Part shown: piece by piece, positions 6,259 to 11,992 of the stretch
Layout of the letters: each line of letters opens with the position of its first letter
Position numbering within the stretch: position 1 is the first letter of the stretch
The notes under the pieces: generated by a model
What the model was told of the DNA's origin: nothing
The model's input: the letters and a program-made list of their open reading frames with translations, nothing else
The model's database searches: none
Assembly (NCBI GenBank): GCA_949516455.1
Contig: CATILC010000212.1
Location: 1-11,992, forward strand
Direction: 5' to 3'
DNA: 11,992 nt
Source of the DNA: Flavobacteriia bacterium
Lineage (GTDB): Bacteria; Bacteroidota; Bacteroidia; Flavobacteriales; Schleiferiaceae
Program-made: the position numbers and the translations under genes

Positions 6259-7773
6259 ATGTCGGTTCGAGTCCGTTTTGCTCCCAGCCCAACAGGCCCA
6301 TTGCACATTGGTGGAGTGCGCACAGCACTTTACAATTATTTGTTTGCCAAGCAAGCGGGTGGTCAATTCATTTTACGCATAGAAGACACTGACGCCAAGC
6401 GTTTTGTGGAAGGCGCTGAAGAGTACATTCAAGAAAGCCTTGGTTGGTGCGGTATTTATCCGGACGAGTCCCCTTCGCTTCCTGGCGCCTTTGGACCGTA
6501 CCGTCAATCCGAACGAAAAGAACTTTACACGCCTTATATCCAACAGCTTCTAAAAGACGGGCGTGCGTATTACGCCTTTGATACCGCGGAAGAGTTGGAG
6601 GCGGTGCGAGAACGGGCCAAAAAAGCAGGAAGTGTGAATTGGCAGTACAATTCCGTGACGCGTCAGTCGATGAGAAACAGCCTGTCCCTTTCCTCTTCAG
6701 AGGTGGACCGGCTTCTTTCCGAAGGGGTCGACTACACCATCCGGATCAAGGTCGAACGCGACAAAGAGGTGCGCCTTCACGATGTCGTACGCGGTTGGGT
6801 GACCGTCAACAGCTCCAATCTGGACGATAAAGTTTTATTCAAATCCGATGGCCTTCCAACCTATCACTTTGCCAACGTCGTAGATGACCATTTAATGAAG
6901 ATCACCCACGTGATCCGGGGGGAAGAATGGCTCCCTTCTGCCCCTTTGCATGTGTTGCTTTACGAGGCACTTGGGTGGTCCGATGAGCAGCCCGTATTTG
7001 CTCATCTGCCCTTGTTGCTTCGCCCTGATGGGAACGGCAAATTGAGCAAACGCGACGGCGATCGCCTTGGTTTCCCGGTTTTCCCGATCGACTGGAACCC
7101 CCGCGATGGAGAAGGCGCTAAAGGATTCCGTGAAATGGGTTTTTACCCCGATGCCTTTGTCAACATGCTCGCCTTTCTCGGCTGGAACCCCGCCACCGAA
7201 CAAGAGGTCTTTTCCATGGATGAGCTCGTGGCTTCGTTCGACCTGGAAAAAGTAGGTAAATCGGGGGCCCGCTTTGACTTCACCAAAGCAATGTGGTTCA
7301 ATCAACAGTACTTGCGCAAAAGAAGCGCTTCCGAGCTGACACAAGATGTTCTTGGCGAACTGAAAAAACGCAATTGGTCTGCTCCTGAGCGTCTCTCTGA
7401 TATCTGTACCCTGATGACGGAACGCGCATCATTCCCAAAGGACATATTGGCCGAAGGCTCTTTCTTTTTTGAAAAAGAGGTGCATTTCGACGAAAAGGCC
7501 CTCAAGAAAAAATGGAAAGACGACGCCTCTGGGAACGTCGCTGCTTTTGCCGCTCTGCTGACCGACCTGTCTCCATTTGATGCTGAATCCATCGAGAAAG
7601 TGTTTCACTCGGTACTTACCGAACGTCAGCTCTCATTTGGGCAGCTTGGACCCGCGGTGCGCATTGCGCTTACCGGAGGTCTGTCTGGGCCCAGTGTGTT
7701 CGAGATCTGTGCACTGCTTGGAAAAGAAGCCTGCCTGAAGCGGTTGAACTCTTCTATTGCGGCGCTCAAATGA
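6259..7773 (+). CDS. gltX: Glutamyl-tRNA synthetase (GluRS)
   Basis: Class I aminoacyl-tRNA synthetase that charges tRNA-Glu with glutamate using ATP; cytosolic. The 504-residue product has the normal length. The N-terminus shows VRFAPSPTGPLHIGG, with the HIGH-type signature HIGG at 16-19 and LRIEDTD for glutamate/ATP binding at about 40-46. The KMSKS-type loop is GKLSKRDG, with KLSKR at 261-265. The insert that in E. coli carries a cysteine zinc site reads YYAFDTAEELEAVR here, without cysteines, the form I associate with Bacteroidota. The C-terminal half is the helical anticodon-binding domain. The ATG at 6259 follows a divergent promoter region shared with the DUF4175 operon. The stop overlaps the folB start (ATGA, 7770-7773), which suggests coupled translation. 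Confidence 0.97.
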   Translation: MSVRVRFAPSPTGPLHIGGVRTALYNYLFAKQAGGQFILRIEDTDAKRFVEGAEEYIQESLGWCGIYPDESPSLPGAFGPYRQSERKELYTPYIQQLLKDGRAYYAFDTAEELEAVRERAKKAGSVNWQYNSVTRQSMRNSLSLSSSEVDRLLSEGVDYTIRIKVERDKEVRLHDVVRGWVTVNSSNLDDKVLFKSDGLPTYHFANVVDDHLMKITHVIRGEEWLPSAPLHVLLYEALGWSDEQPVFAHLPLLLRPDGNGKLSKRDGDRLGFPVFPIDWNPRDGEGAKGFREMGFYPDAFVNMLAFLGWNPATEQEVFSMDELVASFDLEKVGKSGARFDFTKAMWFNQQYLRKRSASELTQDVLGELKKRNWSAPERLSDICTLMTERASFPKDILAEGSFFFEKEVHFDEKALKKKWKDDASGNVAAFAALLTDLSPFDAESIEKVFHSVLTERQLSFGQLGPAVRIALTGGLSGPSVFEICALLGKEACLKRLNSSIAALK

Positions 7774-8135
7774 CTGATTCTATAAAGCTCAACGACATCC
7801 GCTGTTTTGCGCCCCATGGCTGCCTCGACGAGGAAGCCATTGTCGGGGCAGAATATCAATTGGATCTCGAGTTGTTCGGGTCATTTCAAAGATCCTTTTC
7901 CTCCGACGACCTGAACGATACCATTGACTACGTCAAGGTATATTCTTTGGCCCGTGAAGAATTGAGAAAGCGGAGCCAGTTGATCGAGCACGTTGCCGAA
8001 CGGGTGGCGGCGTCCCTTCTTCGATCCATTCCCATGATCGAAAGCGTTTCTGTTCATCTCGCCAAGGAAAACCCGCCCATACCAGGAGACTTGAAGAGCG
8101 TTTCTGTGCACATTCATCGGGGACGACCCGCTTAA
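7770..8135 (+). CDS. folB: Dihydroneopterin aldolase
   Basis: Converts 7,8-dihydroneopterin to 6-hydroxymethyl-7,8-dihydropterin and glycolaldehyde in folate synthesis; normally a small homo-octamer. The 121-residue product has the standard length. Conserved residues that match the Staphylococcus aureus enzyme by position are E22 (in EEAIVGAEY), Y54 (in SDDLNDTIDYVKVY), the pterin-binding LIE at 71-73, and K99 just before NPPIPG. The gene starts inside the gltX stop codon region (4-bp overlap), so it is the second gene of that operon. There is no obvious metabolic link with gltX. A tRNA gene follows 25 bp downstream with no clear terminator between, so the tRNA may be part of the same transcript. 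Confidence 0.95.
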   Translation: MTDSIKLNDIRCFAPHGCLDEEAIVGAEYQLDLELFGSFQRSFSSDDLNDTIDYVKVYSLAREELRKRSQLIEHVAERVAASLLRSIPMIESVSVHLAKENPPIPGDLKSVSVHIHRGRPA

Positions 8136-8160
8136 ATACGTACATTCGATCTCCTTTTTT

Positions 8161-8231
8161 GGTCCCGTGGCCGAGTGGCTAGGCAGTGGTCTGCAAAACC
8201 ATCTACGGCGGTTCGAATCCGCCCGGGACCT
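8161..8231 (+). tRNA. trnC: tRNA-Cys (anticodon GCA)
   Basis: The cloverleaf can be drawn by hand. The acceptor stem GGTCCCG (8161-8167) pairs fully with CGGGACC (8224-8230). The short D stem is GCC/GGC (8170-8172 with 8182-8184). The anticodon stem is GTGGT/ACCAT with loop CTGCAAA, putting the anticodon GCA at 8193-8195. The T stem is GGCGG/CCGCC with loop TTCGAAT. The base after the acceptor stem is T (U73), the known cysteine identity discriminator. The 3' CCA is not encoded (next bases are CTA), so it would have to be added after transcription. The gene lies between folB and the convergent metal permease gene. Confidence 0.97.
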
Positions 8232-8255
8232 CTACTCTTCTCTCACTCTTTCATT

Positions 8256-9152
8256 TCATCTCTTGTAAAACACCTGGTGGGGGCTTCTTTGCCTGCCCGG
8301 ATCGAGCACCCTTTTTTGCTTCACTTTCTGCAGTAAGAGCGAAAACAAGAATATCAGCAAGGCCACCACCGTCATGCTTGCTGAAATCGAACTATCCAGC
8401 AACCTGGCCACGTAAAACCCGCTAACGGCGGACAAGGCTCCAAACAGCAGGGTCAACAAGATCATATTGGGCAGGCGTTTCGTCCATATCCAAGCCGTTG
8501 CCGGAGGGATCGCCAAAAAACCCACCACCAAAATCGCCCCCACCGCTTCAAAACTGACCACTGTGACCAATGCAACTCCCGACATCAAAACATAGTGCCA
8601 GGCGGCTGCAGCCACGCCCGATGCCAATGCAAATTCTGCATTAAAACTGGTGACCATAAGGCCTTTGTATCCCATGAAAATGGCTGCCCCCAAGACCATC
8701 AGCACTCCTGTAAGAACCGCCAGATGCCTCGAGCCCATATCCCTTTGCATCCAACTCCATTTATCGAAGGGTGTCATTGCGATCTCCCCATAAAGCACGC
8801 AGTCCGCATCGATATCCACGTTGCCGGAATAGAGCGAAACCAGAATGATTCCGATCGCGAAGAAAAGCGTAAAGCTGATGCCCACACTGGCCTGTTCCTG
8901 CATGCGTGCCTTTCGCGTCAATGTCTCGATCAAAACCGTCACCAATACCCCAGAAAGGGCCGCACCGGCCATGAGCAAAATTGAGTTTCTTTCGCCCATG
9001 AACAAATAGGAGAGAACGATCCCTGGCAATACGGCATGAGAGATGGCATCACCCAACATGCTCATGCGCCGCACTACGAGGAAGACCCCCAAGAGCCCGC
9101 ATGTCCAGGACACCAGAATACCGATGAGAATGATCGTGGCCTCTGGGTTCAT
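8256..9152 (-). CDS. Metal ABC transporter permease, TroD/MntD/ZnuB-like
   Basis: Inner-membrane permease of the ABC-3 family (Mn/Fe/Zn uptake). The 298 residues are mostly hydrophobic, with about eight or nine membrane segments. The N-terminal region RRMSMLGDAISHAVLPGIVL is the family's conserved block. DIDADCVLYGEIA at 113-125 resembles a segment of the TroD/MntD branch rather than ZnuB. The C-terminal tail is short and basic and has no extra domain, unlike the partner permease. It starts in the stop of the upstream permease gene (ATGA, 9149-9152) and is the last gene of the operon. It ends 24 bp from the convergent tRNA-Cys gene. It likely pairs with the fused permease to form the membrane channel. 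Which metal is carried cannot be fixed from sequence alone. Confidence 0.92.
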   Translation of the reverse strand: MNPEATIILIGILVSWTCGLLGVFLVVRRMSMLGDAISHAVLPGIVLSYLFMGERNSILLMAGAALSGVLVTVLIETLTRKARMQEQASVGISFTLFFAIGIILVSLYSGNVDIDADCVLYGEIAMTPFDKWSWMQRDMGSRHLAVLTGVLMVLGAAIFMGYKGLMVTSFNAEFALASGVAAAAWHYVLMSGVALVTVVSFEAVGAILVVGFLAIPPATAWIWTKRLPNMILLTLLFGALSAVSGFYVARLLDSSISASMTVVALLIFLFSLLLQKVKQKRVLDPGRQRSPHQVFYKR

Positions 9153-10444
9153 GCCGAGCGCTGGTGAATTTCACTTTTCGGATCGAAGCTCTCGCACAAG
9201 CCCAATTCTCTGCGCATTTCATCGGCGATCTCCGGCGTGAGCAGGTGTTCGATCACTTCAGCAGTTTGGTGAACGTATTTCAAAGGCGTCCCTGCTTTTC
9301 TGGCCATATAGATCTCCCACAATCTGTGCAGGCGGTTCACCTTGTGGCCCACCTTGGCTCCGTTGACCGTCAGGCGCACTTCACCCATCTTCGGTATCAG
9401 CCAGCCTCTGGCCATGGCCAGCCGGACGGATCTCAAGAGCGTTTTCCTTGAAATATTCAGGCTTTGCCGAAGCGCACCGAGTTCAACGTACAACTCAAAA
9501 TTCCCCGCCTTTTCTCCCTTTTGATAGAGCACTTTGGCCAAATTTTCGGCCAGCATCCTGTTGGCCCGGGAACGCGATCTCCTGTGGCGTGCATACATCC
9601 CCCTGACCGGTGCAAATAGGATTCCCACCGCTGTGGTCGTTACCAGCACAACGACGATGACCGGGCCTGTTGGCATCCCCTTGCTCAGAAAACTGATGAA
9701 ACAACCCAAAACGCCTGAAAGGGCTCCAAAAAACGCAGAAAGGACGACCATCTGTTTCATCCGCTTCGACCAGAATCTGGATGCGGCCGCGGGAATGAGC
9801 AGCAACGAGGCCATCAACACAAGGCCTACCGCTTTGATGCCCGCTGCAATGGCCAATATGTTCAGGCTGTTCAGAAGAATATCCAATGCGCGCGTGGGCA
9901 ATCCATTGGCCACGGCAAAGTCCCTGTTGAAACTGACGAGCGTGAATTCTTTCAGTGCCATGAGCTGCACGATCAGAACGAACAAGGCCAATCCGCCAAA
10001 AGTAACTGCATCTGTCTGCGTCATGGCTGCCGCGTTTCCAAAAATGTAGTGATCGAGTCCGCTGTGGTCTCCGTACTGACCTCGTTGAATATGAGTGAGA
10101 AGCATAACACCCAAACCAAAAAACCCCGTCAAAGTAATGGCCATCGACAAGTCTGGTTTCATGGGTTTTTGCCTACTGATCCAGTCCATGAGTACGATAC
10201 TCAGCCAACCCGAAACCACTGCGCCCAGAACAAGTATTGCTGGCTCACGTGTACCGCTGATCAGAAAGGCCATGCCTATTCCGGGCAACATACTGTGTGC
10301 GACGGCTTCTCCTACCAGGCTCTTTTTTCTTAAAAACCCAAATACACCCACAACGGATGCCGTTCCGCCCAGAAGCATACAACTCAGTACGACCGCACGT
10401 ATGTTGGGGTCGGTTAAGCTGAAAAATTCCAGGAAAGTGCTCAT
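9149..10444 (-). CDS. Metal ABC transporter permease fused to a DtxR/MntR-like winged-helix metal-sensor domain (YtgC-R-like)
   Basis: The 431-residue product joins two parts. Residues 1 to about 280 are an ABC-3 permease (RKKSLVGEAVAHSMLPGIGM block, multiple membrane helices, SLLLIPAAASRFW). An arginine-rich junction follows (281-296). Residues from about 297 resemble an iron/manganese-dependent repressor: a winged helix (LRQSLNISRKTLLRSVRLAMARGWLI, about 325-350), then the dimer/metal-binding motif with H373 (HRLWE) and E396, E399, H400 (AEVIEH), which align by eye with MntR H77, E99, E102, H103. E300 aligns with MntR E11, while MntR D8 is Met297 here, as DtxR M10. The same architecture is known in Chlamydia YtgCR, where cleavage releases a metal-dependent repressor. 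Overlaps of 4 bp (ATGA) join it to both neighbours. Whether this protein is cleaved or binds DNA is inference. Confidence 0.9.
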   Translation of the reverse strand: MSTFLEFFSLTDPNIRAVVLSCMLLGGTASVVGVFGFLRKKSLVGEAVAHSMLPGIGMAFLISGTREPAILVLGAVVSGWLSIVLMDWISRQKPMKPDLSMAITLTGFFGLGVMLLTHIQRGQYGDHSGLDHYIFGNAAAMTQTDAVTFGGLALFVLIVQLMALKEFTLVSFNRDFAVANGLPTRALDILLNSLNILAIAAGIKAVGLVLMASLLLIPAAASRFWSKRMKQMVVLSAFFGALSGVLGCFISFLSKGMPTGPVIVVVLVTTTAVGILFAPVRGMYARHRRSRSRANRMLAENLAKVLYQKGEKAGNFELYVELGALRQSLNISRKTLLRSVRLAMARGWLIPKMGEVRLTVNGAKVGHKVNRLHRLWEIYMARKAGTPLKYVHQTAEVIEHLLTPEIADEMRRELGLCESFDPKSEIHQRSA

Positions 10445-11364
10445 TCACCTAAAAGTCCCCGGGTGATGGACTGCACGTTGTGCCTCATCATGCCGATGTA
10501 CACCTCGGCACCGCTGCCTTTCTCACCCAAAGCGTCAGTATACAGGGACGCTCCGACTTGCACATCCCAGCCGCGCGATCGGCAACCCTCCGCTACCGCC
10601 TTCAAAGACTGATCAGACAGGATGTTCTCGACGAATATGGCGGGCACTCTTTTTTCCACGATAAAGTCCACCAGCTCGGTGACATCCTTCAAGCCAAACT
10701 CCGCGGCAGTAGAAAAACCTTGCAAGCTCTTGACCTCAAACCCATAGGCGCGCGCGAAATAATTCATCGCATCGTGTGTGGTGATCAATATTCGGAGAGA
10801 ATCAGGAATACGCGCTGTTTGCCCTCGCACCCAAGCGTCCAATTCATTCAGTTCCTGGATGTAGCGGGAAGAAAGAAATTCTATGCTGTCTGCTGACTGC
10901 GGATACCACTCCATCAATTGCTCTGACGCTCCTGCTGTTGCTTTTTTCCAAAGAGCTACGTCCAACCAAAAGTGCGGATCTATACCGTCTTGAAAAGCAG
11001 TTTCATTGATCGCATCTCCTGCTGCCAGTCCTTCCGTGAGTGCGTAAACCTGCTTTTGCTCCTTCAAACCCTCCAGCACCTCTGCTGTCTTTCCCTCCAA
11101 ATGAAATCCGCTGATTATGATGTGTTTCGCCCTATCGATCCGCTGCATATCTCCTACCGTGGGTTTGTAGAGATGTGGATCTGTACCCGGGCCCATCAGC
11201 CCATCAATATTCACAGATACAGGCGTGATGGTGCGCAGCATATCTGCAGACATGCTCGTCGTTGTGAGTATGGAACGCGATGCATCTTCCGAGAGCGGAG
11301 AACACGCCTGGAAAGAATAAGCGGATATACCGAAAAGCAGAAGTGAAAGAGTCTTCTTTATCAT
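10441..11364 (-). CDS. Metal-binding lipoprotein of an ABC transporter, TroA/YtgA-like
   Basis: Solute-binding protein that captures a divalent metal outside the inner membrane and hands it to the permeases. The 307 residues start with a lipoprotein signal (K3K4, hydrophobic stretch, lipobox-like SFQAC with C21 as the lipid site). Metal ligands can be placed by family pattern: H64 (DPHLYKP), H131 (DPHFWLDV), H197 (TTHDAMNYF) and D277 (YTDALGEKG). This H-H-H-D set is that of Treponema TroA, which binds Zn and Mn, rather than the H-H-E-D set of PsaA; the stretch GFEVKSLQGFSTAAE also resembles TroA. No long His-rich loop typical of ZnuA is present. It is the first gene of the operon and overlaps the fused permease as ATGA. 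The ATPase gene expected next to it is missing. The metal could be Mn, Fe or Zn. Confidence 0.93.
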   Translation of the reverse strand: MIKKTLSLLLFGISAYSFQACSPLSEDASRSILTTTSMSADMLRTITPVSVNIDGLMGPGTDPHLYKPTVGDMQRIDRAKHIIISGFHLEGKTAEVLEGLKEQKQVYALTEGLAAGDAINETAFQDGIDPHFWLDVALWKKATAGASEQLMEWYPQSADSIEFLSSRYIQELNELDAWVRGQTARIPDSLRILITTHDAMNYFARAYGFEVKSLQGFSTAAEFGLKDVTELVDFIVEKRVPAIFVENILSDQSLKAVAEGCRSRGWDVQVGASLYTDALGEKGSGAEVYIGMMRHNVQSITRGLLGE

Positions 11365-11368
11365 GTGG

Positions 11369-11376
11369 CAAAATTA
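11369..11376 (-). promoter_or_regulatory. Candidate -7 promoter element for the metal transporter operon
   Basis: The minus strand reads TAATTTTG, matching TAnnTTTG, and ends four bases before the ATG at 11364. No clear -33 TTTG is found at the expected distance, only an A/T run. If used, the transcript would be nearly leaderless, so this may be chance in AT-rich DNA. Confidence 0.25.
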
Positions 11377-11387
11377 AGGCAGCCCTC

Positions 11388-11415
11388 CCTTTATTTAAAA
11401 TGATTCCAAATAAGG
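11388..11415. promoter_or_regulatory. Imperfect inverted repeat, possible metal-regulator operator
   Basis: CCTTTATTT (11388-11396) and AAATAAGG (11408-11415) form an imperfect dyad, with one extra T in the left arm and an 11-base spacer. It sits 24-51 bp upstream of the binding-protein start codon, where a repressor of the operon could act. Sites of DtxR/MntR-type regulators are AT-rich dyads of comparable size, but this is not a match to any consensus I can name. The fused repressor domain two genes downstream would be the obvious candidate ligand. Confidence 0.25.
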
Positions 11416-11594
11416 TTTTTTGCGCATTATTGTTCACCATTCCCTGCTAAAATGACCTTTGATCTTTTGCAAAAACCTCGTGCTCAATTCCACGTTGGCC
11501 AAGTCTTTTATGCCTCCAATGAAATCCCTGTTTCCGAAATTACCTGCGACACATAGACACTATCTACCTTTACGTTTCTACTAGAAAAAACATC

Positions 11595-11992
11595 ATGAAT
11601 CATCCACACATCCAAAACGTCTTAGAGGAACTGGGAATCCAGTCCAACAACCCAGGAAGCAGCAACGGGCAATGGATGTCCGTAGAGGGGGCCGAGCTCA
11701 TTGCTTCTCAGTCTCCCGTTGATGGCAAACACATCGCTTTCACAGAATCTACCGATCGTGCTGCCTACGATCGCATTTTGGAAGATGCAGAACGTGCCTT
11801 CATTCATTGGAGGGAAGTTCCTGCACCACAACGCGGCGAGATCGTCCGTCAATTCGGAGAAAAATTGCGCGAGAAGAAAGATGCCCTTGGCCGTTTGGTC
11901 AGCTATGAGATGGGCAAATCCCTGCAGGAGGGTTTTGGTGAAGTACAGGAAATGATCGATATCTGTGACTTCGCCGTTGGTCTTTCCCGACA
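11595..11992 (+). CDS. ALDH7-family aldehyde dehydrogenase, probable alpha-aminoadipic semialdehyde dehydrogenase (partial, C-terminus outside window)
   Basis: The first 132 residues of an NAD(P)-dependent aldehyde dehydrogenase are present, cut by the right edge before the catalytic Cys and Glu. The segment from about residue 70 (HWREVPAPQRGEIVRQFGEK, then LVSYEMGKSLQEG and EVQEMIDICDFAVGLSR) matches the antiquitin/ALDH7A1 branch almost word for word, for example the APxRGEIVRQ and GEVQE..DICD.AVGLSR patterns. Enzymes of this branch oxidise alpha-aminoadipic semialdehyde (in equilibrium with piperideine-6-carboxylate) in lysine breakdown. The ATG at 11595 is chosen because it follows an A-rich leader and gives the usual short N-terminal lead before the ALDH fold. 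It is transcribed away from the metal transporter operon and shows no functional link to it. The assignment to family is firm; the exact substrate is inferred. Confidence 0.9.
   Translation, partial: MNHPHIQNVLEELGIQSNNPGSSNGQWMSVEGAELIASQSPVDGKHIAFTESTDRAAYDRILEDAERAFIHWREVPAPQRGEIVRQFGEKLREKKDALGRLVSYEMGKSLQEGFGEVQEMIDICDFAVGLSR

Larger units (their letters stand above)
11365..11594. other. Divergent intergenic region between the metal transporter operon and the aldehyde dehydrogenase gene
   Basis: These 230 bp are AT-richer than the flanking genes and contain no convincing coding sequence. They must hold the start signals for both genes. On the plus side, TACCTTTA (11565-11572) and TACGTTTC (11571-11578) each miss the -7 consensus TAnnTTTG by one base. 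An A-rich stretch sits just before the ATG, as is common in Bacteroidota leaders. A perfect 10-bp palindrome, TTTTGCAAAA, lies at 11465-11474. No strong terminator hairpin or riboswitch fold was recognised. Confidence 0.6.

Noticed and set aside
8232..8300. Terminator between tRNA-Cys and the convergent permease gene
   Set aside because: The stretch is pyrimidine-rich with only a tiny CACCTGGTG dyad inside the permease gene; no stable hairpin followed by a T run can be drawn.
11465..11474. TTTTGCAAAA palindrome as an operator
   Set aside because: A 10-bp AT-rich palindrome is expected by chance at this composition, and its place, about 100 bp from the binding-protein start and 120 bp from the dehydrogenase start, gives no support.
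1..11992. Chromosome origin (oriC) suggested by mnmG and parS
   Set aside because: No cluster of DnaA boxes (TTATNCACA type) and no AT-rich unwinding region were seen; gidA/mnmG and parS only suggest that the origin may be near.
1..11992. CRISPR array, insertion sequence, phage or defence genes
   Set aside because: No direct-repeat arrays, transposase or integrase motifs, or terminal inverted repeats were found; nearly all of the DNA is accounted for by housekeeping and transport genes.

Overview
The window looks like chromosomal DNA of a member of the Bacteroidota (Bacteroidetes), probably near Flavobacteriales. The evidence is a roughly 1,085-residue DUF4175-type coiled-coil membrane protein of the kind found in that phylum, sitting beside ybeY and mnmG; a YbeY whose third metal-site histidine is replaced by aspartate, as I recall from Bacteroidota homologues; a cysteine-poor GluRS; few Shine-Dalgarno sequences; and matches to the Bacteroidota -7 promoter element TAnnTTTG. 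No mobile element, phage gene or CRISPR array is visible. Coding density is very high.

Left block (1-6190, minus strand): one tightly packed operon read leftwards, DUF4175 protein > ybeY (16S rRNA maturation) > mnmG (tRNA U34 modification) > SAM methyltransferase cut by the window edge. All junctions overlap. The ybeY/mnmG overlap contains a 16-bp sequence matching the chromosome-partitioning site parS at every consensus position, and a second, weaker palindrome of the same type lies 2.7 kb away inside the DUF4175 gene.

Middle block (6191-8231, plus strand): a short divergent promoter region, then gltX (glutamyl-tRNA synthetase), folB (dihydroneopterin aldolase, 4-bp overlap) and a tRNA-Cys(GCA) gene.

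Right block (8256-11364, minus strand): a TroA/YtgA-type metal ABC transporter operon with a lipoprotein binding protein, a permease fused to a DtxR/MntR-like winged-helix and metal-binding domain (YtgC-R-like), and a second permease. The ATPase gene usual in such operons is absent. All junctions are 4-bp ATGA overlaps. A 230-bp intergenic region then separates this operon from a divergent ALDH7-family aldehyde dehydrogenase gene that runs off the right end.

Most of the window is translation and cofactor housekeeping. The parts that stand out are the parS pair, the permease-repressor fusion with a possible operator upstream, and the missing ATPase.
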